From: an uncultured Clostridium sp.
GTDB lineage: Bacteria > Bacillota > Clostridia > TANB77 > CAG-508
Assembly (NCBI GenBank): GCA_947368535.1
Contig: CANBHY010000006.1
Span: 1-64,000, forward strand
Length of the DNA stretch: 64,000 bases
Direction: 5' to 3'
The first letter of the stretch is position 1. Every line of letters begins with the position of its first letter. The notes below the pieces were generated by a model. It was given only the letters and a program-made list of their open reading frames with translations. It was not told the origin of the DNA and did no database searches. Made by a program: the position numbers and the translations under genes. This document shows, one piece after another, positions 1 through 8,568 of this stretch.

Positions 1-1265
1 TTGAAGATAAAAATCCGTGCGGAAGACATAATCCACCGCATTAGGATGAGTTTTTGCTGTTCTCCGCCGGATAAATGTCTTGCAATGGAATCCGAAGACA
101 GTCCCAGATTCATCTTATCGGCATATCGGGCGTAGCGATTGTGCTCCGCCTGTGTCCTTGTCCAGAAGGGTTTATGGTTATTCCCTTTGACAGAATTTAC
201 GTTCTCAAGCAGATCCAGGTTTTGAAATAATCCATAGTTATTCCGGTCATCCGTGATATAGGCAATGCCCAAGTCGATAGCTTTAACCGGGGACGTTATG
301 CGGGCAGGGAGGCGGTCAATATAGATGGTCCCGCTGTGGCAGCCTTCCAGTCCGAATAAGGTTTTGGAAAGGGATTCCCTGCCGGAACCGGAGCTGCCAA
401 AGAACCCCAGAATTTCCCCCTGACGCAGGGTAAAAGAAATATCTTTTATGGTAAAACCGTTAGAGAGGTTTTCCGCACAAAGAACTTCTGCGCCCTTTTT
501 CACATACACTTTGGGATATCTGTTCTGGCAAAAGTCTTTGACCAATAAATGGGCAATGTCTTCCTGTTGGAGATTGGATTGGCTTATGGTATAGCCTGGT
601 CCTTCCTCGCGAAAGATGGAAACATGGTCCACCAAATGTAAAAAGGCTTCATAGTTATAGGAAATGCAAAGTATGGTAACGCCCTTTTCTTTAAAGTAAG
701 ATAGCAGTTCCAGAAAGAACTTCATGTCATAATTACTCACAATAGCCACAGGCTCATCTAAGATCAACAGTTCAGGCTGCATCAGATACAGCCGCAAAAG
801 TTCAATCTTTCTTTTCAGAAACTGACTGCATTGACGAATCAGAAGAGAGGAATCAATGGGGCAGTTATGTTCAGCCAAAAATTCATTGGCCATTTTCACT
901 TTTTTCTCGAGGGAAGTAAAAGTCTTTAAAGCTGTCCCGGGCGGCAGATTCGCATAGAGATTCTCTGCGATTGTCATGTCTTCAAACAGGCAGATATCCT
1001 GATGAATGGTGACAATGTTTTTTTTAAAAGCATCTTTTGGAATCCGAAGCTGTAACTCTTTGTTTTGGTAGTAAATATGACCGCTGTAGGAACCATATGG
1101 ATAGATACCGCTCAGGATATTTGCCATGGTGGTTTTACCGGCGCCGTTTTTGTCAAGCAGCAGATGGAACTCTCCGCGGTTCAGGGAGAGGTTGATATTT
1201 TCAATGATGGAAATGCCGTTTAAGGACAAACTGATGTCTTCACAGGATAATAAAATATCTTTCAT
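1..1265 (-). CDS. Sugar-type ABC transporter ATP-binding protein (C-terminus outside window)
   Basis: The reverse strand is open from the ATG at 1265 to the window edge (421 codons), so the C-terminus is missing. It has two fused ABC cassettes, as in RbsA/MglA-type importers that energise uptake of simple sugars. Cassette 1 has Walker A DKNGAGKTT at about residues 38-46; the usual G before the N is replaced (LLLDKNGAGKTT), and ILDEP follows later. Cassette 2 has the degenerate P-loop typical of this family (FFGSSGSGRES) and the signature LSGGEQQK near the window edge. Base composition is visibly richer in GC than everything from 1266 onward, and Arg is encoded by CGG several times, which native genes here avoid. 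No Shine-Dalgarno precedes the ATG. It is foreign DNA or an assembly join; the family call is secure, the substrate unknown. Confidence 0.85.
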   Translation of the reverse strand, partial: MKDILLSCEDISLSLNGISIIENINLSLNRGEFHLLLDKNGAGKTTMANILSGIYPYGSYSGHIYYQNKELQLRIPKDAFKKNIVTIHQDICLFEDMTIAENLYANLPPGTALKTFTSLEKKVKMANEFLAEHNCPIDSSLLIRQCSQFLKRKIELLRLYLMQPELLILDEPVAIVSNYDMKFFLELLSYFKEKGVTILCISYNYEAFLHLVDHVSIFREEGPGYTISQSNLQQEDIAHLLVKDFCQNRYPKVYVKKGAEVLCAENLSNGFTIKDISFTLRQGEILGFFGSSGSGRESLSKTLFGLEGCHSGTIYIDRLPARITSPVKAIDLGIAYITDDRNNYGLFQNLDLLENVNSVKGNNHKPFWTRTQAEHNRYARYADKMNLGLSSDSIARHLSGGEQQKLILMRWIMSSARIFIF

Positions 1266-1266
1266 A

Positions 1267-1295
1267 ATCATAAAATAAAAAACGAATAATGTCAA
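1267..1295 (-). promoter_or_regulatory. Near-perfect sigma-A promoter, reverse strand, abutting the ABC gene
   Basis: On the reverse strand TTGACA (1295-1290) is followed after exactly 17 bases by TATGAT (1272-1267). The -10 ends one base before the ATG of the ABC gene, so transcription would start inside that ORF. The promoter therefore does not fit the gene it abuts, which supports a join near 1265. Confidence 0.5.
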
Positions 1296-1336
1296 ATAAA
1301 TGTAAAATAAAAATTAGTTTTAAAAAATAAAAAATC

Positions 1337-1365
1337 TTGTCAAACAAAATCAAAAAGAGTAAAAT
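1337..1365 (+). promoter_or_regulatory. Sigma-A promoter of lemA
   Basis: TTGTCA (1337-1342), a 17-base spacer and TAAAAT (1360-1365) lie just upstream of the AAAGGAGGA ribosome binding site and the ATG at 1386. Confidence 0.6.
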
Positions 1366-1385
1366 AAGAAAAAAGGAGGACAAAA

Positions 1386-1976
1386 ATGAAAAAAAAGGAA
1401 AAGCAAAAACAAAAAAGAATTATACTATTAGCAATCATTTTAATAATATTTGTAGTAATGATGTTTAATAAAATTGTAAAAAGTGGTAATGAAAATATAA
1501 AAGCTGTTAAAACTCTAGATCAAGTTTTAAAAAGAAGACTAGAATTAATTCCTAATTTACAAGAAATTGTTAGAAACTATCCAGAAGAAGAGAATGTATC
1601 ACTAAATGATATTGATAGTATGAGAGAAGCTTTATCTGAAAAGATGACTGTTAGTAGTAGGCAAAAACTTGAAGATAAGTTCTCAGCAATATTTAAAAAT
1701 ATTTTTGATTCTATGGAGAAATATCCTGAATTGAAAAGTTCTAATAATTTTATTAATTTAAAAAATGAATTAACAGCAATTGAAAAAGATATTGAGATTA
1801 CAAGAAGGGCTTATAATGATACAACAAGAAGTTATAATGCACTTATTAAAAAATCTCCTTATAAGATTTTAGCATCTATTTTAGGTTATTCTAAAAGAGA
1901 TTTCTTTGACGTAGATTTAGTTACTAAAGAAGAAGTTGCAATTAATTTTGTTGATAGAAGACAAGGAGAAAGATAA
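1386..1976 (+). CDS. lemA: LemA family membrane protein
   Basis: A 196-aa protein with a positively charged N-terminus, one membrane segment at about residues 11-27, and a long helical extracytoplasmic part. Family hallmarks are visible: RRLELIPNLQEIV (about 49-61), ELTAIEKDIEITRRAYNDT with its RRAYN motif, and a C-terminal segment ending in REFFD/VDF-like residues (KRDFFDVD). The length matches LemA proteins. The biochemical function of LemA is not established; it is widespread as a membrane-anchored helical bundle. AAAGGAGG sits seven bases before ATG. The gene is monocistronic, with its own promoter and a terminator right after the stop codon. Confidence 0.88.
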   Translation: MKKKEKQKQKRIILLAIILIIFVVMMFNKIVKSGNENIKAVKTLDQVLKRRLELIPNLQEIVRNYPEEENVSLNDIDSMREALSEKMTVSSRQKLEDKFSAIFKNIFDSMEKYPELKSSNNFINLKNELTAIEKDIEITRRAYNDTTRSYNALIKKSPYKILASILGYSKRDFFDVDLVTKEEVAINFVDRRQGER

Positions 1977-1983
1977 TAATTAT

Positions 1984-2028
1984 AGTACATTAAATTTAGA
2001 GAATACTAAGTTTAATGTACTTTTTATT
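1984..2028 (+). terminator. Rho-independent terminator after lemA
   Basis: An 11-bp perfect stem (AGTACATTAAA at 1984-1994 with its complement at 2011-2021) is followed by a T-rich tail. Confidence 0.8.
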
Positions 2029-2084
2029 TTTAACTTGTTATTGGGTTGTCATTGTGGACGTCCTTTTTTGATAAGTTTAAAATA

Positions 2085-2111
2085 TTAGCAGTCTCATATT
2101 GACATTGCTAA
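2085..2111 (+). promoter_or_regulatory. CIRCE-like HrcA operator upstream of clpB
   Basis: The 27-base site has the CIRCE layout 9-N9-9: left arm TTAGCAGTC (8 of 9 against TTAGCACTC) and right arm CATTGCTAA (7 of 9 against GAGTGCTAA). It overlaps the -35 hexamer of the clpB promoter, so a bound repressor would occlude RNA polymerase. CIRCE is the known binding site of the heat-shock repressor HrcA; no CtsR heptamer repeat was seen here. Confidence 0.75.
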
Positions 2112-2127
2112 AATAAAGATGTATAAT
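2099..2127 (+). promoter_or_regulatory. Perfect-consensus sigma-A promoter of clpB
   Basis: TTGACA (2099-2104), 17 bases, TATAAT (2122-2127). Such a strong promoter overlapping the CIRCE element is the classical arrangement for a gene silent until heat shock. Confidence 0.85.
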
Positions 2128-2162
2128 TTCAATGTAAATATAAAGAAAAGTAGGTGAATTTT

Positions 2163-4751
2163 ATGGATACACAAAAATTAACACAAAAATCTTTAGAGGT
2201 AATTAAAAAAGCTCAGTCAATAGCAATTGAACATGAAAATCAACAAGTGGAACAACTTCATATTTTATCTGCACTTTTAAATATTGAAGATAGTTTAATT
2301 GTTCAGATATTAAAAAGAATGAATGTAAATGAAAACTTTAAAACTACTGTTGATGATGAAGTTAATAAATTACCAAGAGTAATAGGAGATAGGAAAATAG
2401 ATTCAATATATATAACACAAGATACTGATAGTGTATTAACAGATTCAGAAAAAGTGGCTGAAAAAATGAAAGATGAATATGTTTCAGTTGAACACTTAAT
2501 GATAGCATTATTTAATAAAGCAAATGAGAAAGTTAATGAATTATTTAAATTATTTAATGTAAAGAAAAGCGAATTTCTGAAAGTACTACAAGAAGTTAGA
2601 GGAAATACTAGAGTAACTTCTGATACTCCAGAAGACACATATGATGTTTTAAAAAAATATGGTACAGATTTAGTTGAATTAGCAAGAGCAAATAAAATAG
2701 ATCCAGTTATCGGTAGAGATGACGAAATAAGAAACGTTATAAGAATTTTATCACGTAAAACTAAAAATAACCCATGTTTGATAGGTGAACCTGGTGTTGG
2801 TAAAACAGCGATAGCAGAAGGACTAGCTTTAAGAATAGTTAGAGGAGATGTTCCAGAAGGATTAAAAAAATGTACGATTTTTTCTTTAGATATGGGAGCT
2901 TTAGTTGCAGGCGCAAAATATAGAGGAGAATTTGAAGAAAGGTTAAAAGCAGTACTTCAAGAAATCAAGAAAAGTGAAGGAAGAATAATATTATTCATTG
3001 ATGAGATTCACACAATTGTTGGAGCAGGTCAAACAAGTGGAGCTATGGATGCAGGAAACTTGTTAAAACCAATGCTTGCAAGAGGTGAATTACATTGTAT
3101 AGGAGCAACAACTTTAGACGAATATAGAAAATATATAGAAAAAGATTCTGCTTTAGAAAGAAGATTTCAACATGTAATGATAGATGAACCAACTGTAGAA
3201 GATACAATATCTATTTTAAGAGGTTTAAAAGAAAGATATGAAGTATATCATGGTGTCGAAATTACAGATAGCGCTATTATTACAGCAGCAACACTTTCAA
3301 ACAGATATATATCAGATAGATTTTTACCAGATAAAGCAATTGATTTAATAGATGAAGCATGTTCAATGATAAAAACAGAAATGGAATCTATGCCGATGGA
3401 ACTTGATGAAATTTCTCATAAGATTACGCAATATCAAATAGAAGAAACAGCTTTAAAGAAAGAAAAAGATGAAGCTTCTTTAGAAAGATTAGCTACAATT
3501 CAAAAAGAAATAGCTGATTTGCAATCTACATTTAATGAAATGAAAACTAAATGGCAAAACGAAAAAGATGCAATATATAAAGCTCAGAAGATGCGTGAAG
3601 AACTAGAAAAAGTTAATAGTGAAATTGAACAAGCAGAGAGAAATTACGATTTAAATAAAGCAGCAGAATTAAAATATGGAAAATTGCCAGAGCTTCAAGA
3701 ACAATTAAAAGTTCAAGAAGAATTAGCTGCAAAATCTAGGGAATCAAGTTTACTAAGAACCAAAGTAACAGAAGAAGAGATTACAAGAATTATTGCTAAA
3801 TGGACTGGAATACCAGTTTCAAAATTAGTTGAAAGTGAAAGAGATAAAATATTAAACTTAGATACTTTGCTTCATAAAAAGATTATTGGACAAGATGATG
3901 CGGTTGCAAGAGTTACTAATGCAATTATTCGTTCAAGAGCGGGAATTCAAGATCCTAATAGACCAATAGGTTCATTTATGTTTTTAGGACCAACAGGTGT
4001 TGGTAAAACAGGTCTTGCCAAAGCGCTAGCAGAAGCTTTATTTGACGATGAACATAATATGATTAGAATTGATATGTCAGAATATATGGAAAAATATTCA
4101 GTTTCAAAATTAATTGGTGCAGCACCTGGATATGTAGGATATGAAGAAGGTGGACAATTAACAGAAGCTGTTAGAAGAAAACCATATAGTGTTGTATTAT
4201 TTGATGAAGTAGAAAAAGCTCATCCAGATATATTTAATACATTGCTTCAAGTTCTAGATGATGGTAGAATTACAGATTCACAAGGAAGAGTAGTCGATTT
4301 TAAAAATACTATAATTATATTAACATCTAATTTAGGGTCTGATATTATTTTAGATGGTATAGATGAAAATGGAAATATTAGTGTAGATGCAGAAAATAAG
4401 ATAGATAAACTATTAAAAGCTTCATTTAGACCAGAATTTTTAAATCGTTTAAATGATATTATTTTATATAAGCCATTGAGAAAAGACGAAATAGAACAAA
4501 TTTTAAATATAGAAATTGCTGACTTAAATAAAAGATTATCAGATAGAAAAATAAAAATTGTTTTAGATGAAAAAGCAAAAGAATATTTAATAGAAAATGG
4601 ATATGATGCGGTTTATGGTGCAAGACCACTTAAGAGATTTATTCAGCAAAAATTAGAGACTTTAATTGCTAGAAAAATATTAGAACAAGTAGTAGTGCCT
4701 AATTCAGAAGTTTTTATTAATTGTGAAAATAATGAATTGACTATTAAATAA
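2163..4751 (+). CDS. clpB: ATP-dependent disaggregase ClpB
   Basis: An 862-aa Hsp100 chaperone that, with DnaK, extracts polypeptides from aggregates in the cytoplasm. Order: Clp N-domain (1-150), AAA+ module 1 with Walker A GEPGVGKT (about 207-214) and Walker B ILFIDEIH, a long coiled-coil middle domain (about 400-530) that distinguishes ClpB from ClpA/C, AAA+ module 2 with GPTGVGKT (about 609-616) and [11 protein letters not shown], then the D2-small domain. ATG 2163 is chosen because the in-frame GTG at 2154 lies inside the Shine-Dalgarno (TAGGTG). Length is typical. Regulation appears to be HrcA/CIRCE. The gene is single, with no co-transcribed chaperone. Confidence 0.97.
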   Translation: MDTQKLTQKSLEVIKKAQSIAIEHENQQVEQLHILSALLNIEDSLIVQILKRMNVNENFKTTVDDEVNKLPRVIGDRKIDSIYITQDTDSVLTDSEKVAEKMKDEYVSVEHLMIALFNKANEKVNELFKLFNVKKSEFLKVLQEVRGNTRVTSDTPEDTYDVLKKYGTDLVELARANKIDPVIGRDDEIRNVIRILSRKTKNNPCLIGEPGVGKTAIAEGLALRIVRGDVPEGLKKCTIFSLDMGALVAGAKYRGEFEERLKAVLQEIKKSEGRIILFIDEIHTIVGAGQTSGAMDAGNLLKPMLARGELHCIGATTLDEYRKYIEKDSALERRFQHVMIDEPTVEDTISILRGLKERYEVYHGVEITDSAIITAATLSNRYISDRFLPDKAIDLIDEACSMIKTEMESMPMELDEISHKITQYQIEETALKKEKDEASLERLATIQKEIADLQSTFNEMKTKWQNEKDAIYKAQKMREELEKVNSEIEQAERNYDLNKAAELKYGKLPELQEQLKVQEELAAKSRESSLLRTKVTEEEITRIIAKWTGIPVSKLVESERDKILNLDTLLHKKIIGQDDAVARVTNAIIRSRAGIQDPNRPIGSFMFLGPTGVGKTGLAKALAEALFDDEHNMIRIDMSEYMEKYSVSKLIGAAPGYVGYEEGGQLTEAVRRKPYSVVLFDEVEKAHPDIFNTLLQVLDDGRITDSQGRVVDFKNTIIILTSNLGSDIILDGIDENGNISVDAENKIDKLLKASFRPEFLNRLNDIILYKPLRKDEIEQILNIEIADLNKRLSDRKIKIVLDEKAKEYLIENGYDAVYGARPLKRFIQQKLETLIARKILEQVVVPNSEVFINCENNELTIK

Positions 4752-4795
4752 TTTATGTATATAATAAATGCAAACTTATGTATAGGAGGAAAAAA

Positions 4796-5329
4796 ATGAA
4801 AGAAAAATTAATGGCTAATAAAAATTTAATTATTGGATTAGTAGCAGTTGTAATTGTAGCAGTTGTTATTTTATGTGTAAGTATGTTTGCAAAACCATCT
4901 TACAAAAAACAAATCAAAAATTGGGCAAAAGCTTGCGAAAGCGAAGAGAAAATGGAGAAATATGTTAAAAAGACAGCAAATTTAAGAGCTTTGTATGCAA
5001 CTTTTGAACTTATGTCTGATTCAGATAATTGGACAAAAGAAGCAGACGAAATACAAGAAGCATTTGAAAAAGAATATAAAGATGCTAAGAAAAAAGATTA
5101 TACAGATGATGAATTTGTAGAAGATGCAACTAAAATGTTTTATGTTGAAGATTACGAAGGAATCAAAATAACTAAAATAGGTAAATTAGAAAAAGATGAT
5201 GACGATGATGGATTAAAAGGATCTAAAAAAGCTAAAATAGAAGCAGAAGTAGATGACCAAAAATATGAAGGAACAGCTTCTTTCTACAAAGGAAAAATAG
5301 TTAGTATTTCTTTAGATGAAAAAGAATAA
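4796..5329 (+). CDS. Membrane-anchored protein of unknown function, paralogue A
   Basis: I do not recognise a named family. The 177-aa product starts MKEKLMANKN, has one membrane segment at about 12-33, and an outside domain rich in Lys, Glu and Asp. The fold seems to end in a beta hairpin with FYKGKIVSI near the C-terminus. ATG 4796 is chosen over one 18 bases upstream because TAGGAGGA precedes it at proper spacing. The genes at 6370 and 7116 share the same plan: MKEK-type start, NKK just before a hydrophobic helix, a K/E-rich region with a seg-E-KM-like motif, and a terminal F-Y-(KGK/DE)-(I/V)V strand. They are probably tandem paralogues, interrupted by the Fic module. Confidence 0.7.
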   Translation: MKEKLMANKNLIIGLVAVVIVAVVILCVSMFAKPSYKKQIKNWAKACESEEKMEKYVKKTANLRALYATFELMSDSDNWTKEADEIQEAFEKEYKDAKKKDYTDDEFVEDATKMFYVEDYEGIKITKIGKLEKDDDDDGLKGSKKAKIEAEVDDQKYEGTASFYKGKIVSISLDEKE

Positions 5330-5335
5330 AAAATA

Positions 5336-5370
5336 AAAAAGAGTTATGATAAATAACTCTTTTTATTTTT
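5336..5370. terminator. Bidirectional terminator between paralogue A and fic
   Basis: A perfect 12-bp stem (AAAAAGAGTTAT at 5336-5347 with its complement at 5353-5364) has A-runs on one side and T-runs on the other, so it can end transcription from both convergent genes. Confidence 0.85.
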
Positions 5371-5968
5371 GTTTTTGTAATTTTATTAAACATTTAAAAA
5401 GTATTTTTTCTAAATCTGTAGTGTCATATACAGATTTTACACTTGCATCAAATATTTCTTTAGAAGTTGCTTTTCTAAGATCTAAAATATATCCATTTTT
5501 AAATGCTAATTCTCTAATAAATTCACGTGTTGTTCTACCATTTCCTTCTCGAAATGGATGTAATACATTTAATTCAGATAGGTAATAAGCTAGCCTACAA
5601 GCAAGAGAATTTTGATCAAGATTTTCTAAATAATTTTCATTTTTTAATTCTAATAATAATCTCTCTAATTCACTTTCTATAAATTCCCAGCTAGCAAAAG
5701 TAAATTCTCCTTTTGATATATTTTCTGTTCTAAATTTTCCTGCGAAAGGATAAAGGTCACAGAATAGAAAATAATGAATATCTAAAAAATGTTTTTTATC
5801 AAATTTTTGAATTTTATTGTTTTGTCGTAGAATATAAGATTTTGCAAGAACAAGTTGTTTTTCCAATTTAAATAATTTATTGCTATCATGGATATCTAAT
5901 TTATTAATTAAGATATTTGTTCCAGGATAGCAATAGATTGAATTTTTAGTTTCATAAAAATTTTCCAT
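5363..5968 (-). CDS. fic: Fic/DOC family AMP-transferase toxin
   Basis: A 201-aa protein with the canonical Fic motif HPFREGNGR (H137 to R145), followed by TTREF. The His and the GNGR loop bind ATP and transfer AMP to a hydroxyl of a target protein. An upstream FAGKFRTENISKGEFTF segment is the usual target-binding flap region. No inhibitory helix is seen in the protein itself, which fits a class I Fic enzyme inhibited in trans by the 61-aa partner encoded one base upstream. AAAGGAG within the antitoxin 3' end serves as ribosome binding site. The target is unknown (VbhT/FicT homologues AMPylate DNA gyrase and topoisomerase IV). Confidence 0.92.
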   Translation of the reverse strand: MENFYETKNSIYCYPGTNILINKLDIHDSNKLFKLEKQLVLAKSYILRQNNKIQKFDKKHFLDIHYFLFCDLYPFAGKFRTENISKGEFTFASWEFIESELERLLLELKNENYLENLDQNSLACRLAYYLSELNVLHPFREGNGRTTREFIRELAFKNGYILDLRKATSKEIFDASVKSVYDTTDLEKILFKCLIKLQKQK

Positions 5969-5969
5969 C

Positions 5970-6155
5970 TTAAACTCCTTTTAGAGTGTTATTTGTGATA
6001 ATATTTATCATTTCACTCTCAGAGATTTCATCATTTGAATATCTTTTTATTATGTCAAAGTCTTCATCTGTTATATTCATATTTTCAATGGCAAAATCTT
6101 GTTTAAGATTGGCAATATCGAAATTTAATTTTTCTTCTTTTGACATATTAAACAT
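5970..6155 (-). CDS. VbhA-type antitoxin of the Fic toxin
   Basis: A 61-aa protein encoded immediately upstream of fic, with one base between stop and start. It follows the VbhA domain pattern: an inhibitory helix ending DFAIEN (20-25), then NITDEDFDIIKRYSNDEIS, matching the usual x-S-x-x-x-E-G then 'GEIT/S' layout. The known inhibitory motif is (S/T)xxxE(G/N); E24 and N25 are present, but the S/T position is Asp (D20). E24 is the residue expected to block the ATP gamma-phosphate site of Fic. AAGGAG precedes the ATG. A TATAAT-like -10 (reverse strand, about 6219-6224) is upstream, but I see no convincing -35. Confidence 0.8.
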   Translation of the reverse strand: MFNMSKEEKLNFDIANLKQDFAIENMNITDEDFDIIKRYSNDEISESEMINIITNNTLKGV

Positions 6156-6312
6156 TTGATTTCTCCTTTTTATATGAAGTTAGAAAGCCTTAAAATATTT
6201 ATACTCACTACATTATTATTATACCACAAAACACTTTAAAAAGCTAGTATTTTTGGCTTTTTTCTTGATTTTTTGTACATAATATGTAATGTGAAATTTT
6301 ATTGAATTTCTA

Positions 6313-6341
6313 TTTACTTTTTATAAAAAAATAAATATAAT
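6313..6341 (+). promoter_or_regulatory. Sigma-A promoter of paralogue B
   Basis: TTTACT (6313-6318), 17-base spacer, TATAAT (6336-6341). It places the transcript start near 6348, which excludes the in-frame ATG at 6340 as the translation start. Confidence 0.7.
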
Positions 6342-6369
6342 GTTTTCAAATTTATATGCGGAGGAAATG

Positions 6370-7068
6370 ATGAAAGAATTATTTACAAATAAAAAAACTT
6401 TAATTCCTATTTTATTAGGTGTAGCAATTATAATTATTGCAATAGTTACATTTGTAGTTATGGGAACTAGTAAAAAGAAAACTACTAGAGTTTCAACTGT
6501 TAAACTAGATAATACTCAACCTGCGACAAATGAACTTGGAAATACTTATGGAAATACATCTAAAAATGAAGTTGAAAACGAGACAAAAAATGAAGTAGAT
6601 AATGAAGTAGAAAATGAAGTTGATGAAGATAAAGATTTTGATATAGAAGAATTTTATCAAAATGCTGCTAAATTATTTGTAAAAGGTTTTAGCGGTGAAG
6701 ATGAAATGCAAGATTTTATTGATGAATATTTTGATTCTAAGGCGTACATTGCATATGAAAATGCAGAATTAGATGATTCTAAATTTATGGATGAGTATAA
6801 TAGTATAAATGATGATGACGAGAAAATAGAAGAGACAGCAGATAAACTTATAGAAATTGCAACAATATTAGATTCTAAAGTTAAATTAGAAGAAATTTCT
6901 GAACCAGAAATTTCTGAAGACGATGAAAATATTTCTAAAATTACTATAACAGTTAATATATCAGATGAAGAAAAGGAATTCATTATAGTATTTTATGATG
7001 AGATTGTAATTTATATTATGGATACAGATGGTGAGTCATTCTTAGATGGAGAATTGATAGAAGAATAA
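6370..7068 (+). CDS. Membrane-anchored protein of unknown function, paralogue B
   Basis: A 232-aa product (MKELFTNKKT...) with one membrane helix at about 10-32, then a low-complexity linker made of repeated NEVENE/NEVDNE units (about 70-100), and an acidic outside domain ending in FYDEIVIYI. It shares the plan of the genes at 4796 and 7116. GCGGAGG precedes two adjacent ATGs (6367, 6370); 6370 has the better spacing and matches the paralogues' MKE start. No function can be assigned. The anchored topology and Glu/Asn-rich spacer suggest an extracytoplasmic role. Confidence 0.7.
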   Translation: MKELFTNKKTLIPILLGVAIIIIAIVTFVVMGTSKKKTTRVSTVKLDNTQPATNELGNTYGNTSKNEVENETKNEVDNEVENEVDEDKDFDIEEFYQNAAKLFVKGFSGEDEMQDFIDEYFDSKAYIAYENAELDDSKFMDEYNSINDDDEKIEETADKLIEIATILDSKVKLEEISEPEISEDDENISKITITVNISDEEKEFIIVFYDEIVIYIMDTDGESFLDGELIEE

Positions 7069-7115
7069 TTATAATTAATAATTATATAAAAATATATTAA
7101 TAAGGGGAGAAAGAA

Positions 7116-7685
7116 ATGAAAGAAAAAGTTATGGAAGTATTGAAGAACAAAAAGTTAATTGGAGGAGTAATTGCTGCAATAGTTGCTATGATAGTTATAA
7201 TACTATTATTGAATGTAATATTTAGCAGTAAACCAAAGAAATACGAAGAAAAAATTAAAAATGTAGTTAAAGCACTATCATCTGAAAGCAAAATGAAAGA
7301 TGCTATAGATGATAAATTAATTGATATTAAAGGTGCAGCAGCATGGATGGAAGCTGATCAAGAAGCAGAGGACTTTAAAAAAGAGTATAAAGACTTAAAG
7401 AAAGATTCAGATGAAATTGAAGAAATGGAAGATGGATTAAAAGAATTAGCTAAAAGCAATGAAGAACTTGAAAGAGAATATAAAGTAAAAAATATTAAAG
7501 AACCTAAAAAAGATAAAGATAATAAAAAAATATATTCTGTTACAGCTACTTTAGTAACAGAAGGTGGTTATTATGACTCAGAACAACAAATAAAAGTTAT
7601 TTTCTATAAAGGGAAAGTTGTAGATATAATAAGTAAAGATTATGATTCAAGCTTATTTGAATCTGCAGTAAAAGCAAACAAATAA
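7116..7685 (+). CDS. Membrane-anchored protein of unknown function, paralogue C
   Basis: A 189-aa protein starting MKEKVMEVLKNKK, with one hydrophobic helix (about 14-36) and a charged extracytoplasmic domain of alternating Lys and Glu helices, ending in a beta segment FYKGKVVDII that closely parallels FYKGKIVSI of the 4796 product. A good AAGGGGAG site lies just upstream, 47 bases after the paralogue B stop, so B and C are probably one transcript ending at the terminator at 7697. Function unknown. Confidence 0.72.
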   Translation: MKEKVMEVLKNKKLIGGVIAAIVAMIVIILLLNVIFSSKPKKYEEKIKNVVKALSSESKMKDAIDDKLIDIKGAAAWMEADQEAEDFKKEYKDLKKDSDEIEEMEDGLKELAKSNEELEREYKVKNIKEPKKDKDNKKIYSVTATLVTEGGYYDSEQQIKVIFYKGKVVDIISKDYDSSLFESAVKANK

Positions 7686-7696
7686 AATAGAATATG

Positions 7697-7727
7697 GGCA
7701 TTTTAGTAAAGCTAAAATGCCTTTTAA
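7697..7727 (+). terminator. Terminator after paralogue C
   Basis: A 10-bp stem (GGCATTTTAG at 7697-7706 with its complement at 7712-7721) is followed by TTTT. The next gene begins 20 bases later. Confidence 0.7.
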
Positions 7728-7740
7728 AATGGTGAGATAA

Positions 7741-8478
7741 ATGGAAGAACTAGAAGAAAATTGGATAATGATTAATGACAAAATAATATATTATTATATT
7801 AAGCGAAAAAAGATTAAAAATATGTATATGAGATTTACCAATGAAGGAAAGCTACTAATTATTGCTTCAAATAAATGTACAATTGATAAAATAGAAAAAT
7901 TTATTAAACAAAAAGAAGAATGGATTTTCAAGCAGATAGTTTTTTATGAACAGATTAGTAAAGATAAAGAGAGTAGTAGCTTTATTGATAATAGTTGTTT
8001 ATACTTTTTAGGTGAGCAATATAAAGTAAAATTAATAAGCGGAAATAAAAATGAAATTGATGTTGAGAGCAAAAATATTATTATTACTATTAAAGAAAAA
8101 TTTATAACAGATGAAAAGTATATTAAAAAAGTATATGAAAATTGGTTAAAAGAAGAGTGTTTAAAAATTGTAGAAGCTTATGTAGAATATTATATAAAAA
8201 AGATGAATAAATATAAAATTCCACTGCCAGAGATTGAGATTAAAAAATTTAAGGCTAGATGGGGATGTTGTATTCCTAAAAAAGGTAAAATAGAATTTGC
8301 TATGAATTTAATAAAAACACCACGAGAATGTATAGAGTATGTAGTAGTACATGAATTGTCTCATTTTAAGTATATTTATCATGATAAAAAATTCTATGAT
8401 TTTGTAAGTTTATTTATTCCTGATTGGAAAAAAAGGAGAGATTCCTTAAATAAGCAATTTGGAAGAATTATAGTATAA
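7741..8478 (+). CDS. YgjP-like (DUF45) zinc metallopeptidase
   Basis: A 245-aa protein of the YgjP/M48-like family. The zinc site is visible as HELSH (His about 204 and 208) with a third His in YHDKKFYDF, after the family-typical KARWGCC segment (normally SRWGSCS) and before LFIPDWKKRRDSLN. In this family the catalytic C-terminal domain is preceded by a beta-rich N-terminal half (1-110), as here. Activity is little characterised (protease-like fold; one member was reported as a UTP pyrophosphatase). GGTGAG lies six bases before ATG. It follows a terminator, so some readthrough or a cryptic promoter is implied. Confidence 0.87.
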   Translation: MEELEENWIMINDKIIYYYIKRKKIKNMYMRFTNEGKLLIIASNKCTIDKIEKFIKQKEEWIFKQIVFYEQISKDKESSSFIDNSCLYFLGEQYKVKLISGNKNEIDVESKNIIITIKEKFITDEKYIKKVYENWLKEECLKIVEAYVEYYIKKMNKYKIPLPEIEIKKFKARWGCCIPKKGKIEFAMNLIKTPRECIEYVVVHELSHFKYIYHDKKFYDFVSLFIPDWKKRRDSLNKQFGRIIV

Positions 8479-8514
8479 CTATAAAAATGTAATTAAAATG
8501 AAATAATTAAAATA

Positions 8515-8543
8515 TTGTTATAAAAATAAAAAAATGATATACT
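8515..8543 (+). promoter_or_regulatory. Sigma-A promoter for the 8569 gene
   Basis: TTGTTA (8515-8520), 17 bases, TATACT (8538-8543), ahead of GGAGGA at 8558. Confidence 0.6.
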
Positions 8544-8568
8544 TTTTTATGCATATTGGAGGAAAAAA

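Noticed and set aside
2041-2075. A second terminator (GGACGTCC followed by T6) upstream of clpB
   Set aside because: The palindrome has no loop and only four pairs per arm, too weak to count.
6156-6250. A full promoter for the Fic/VbhA operon
   Set aside because: A TATAAT is present on the reverse strand, but no -35 at workable distance stands out.
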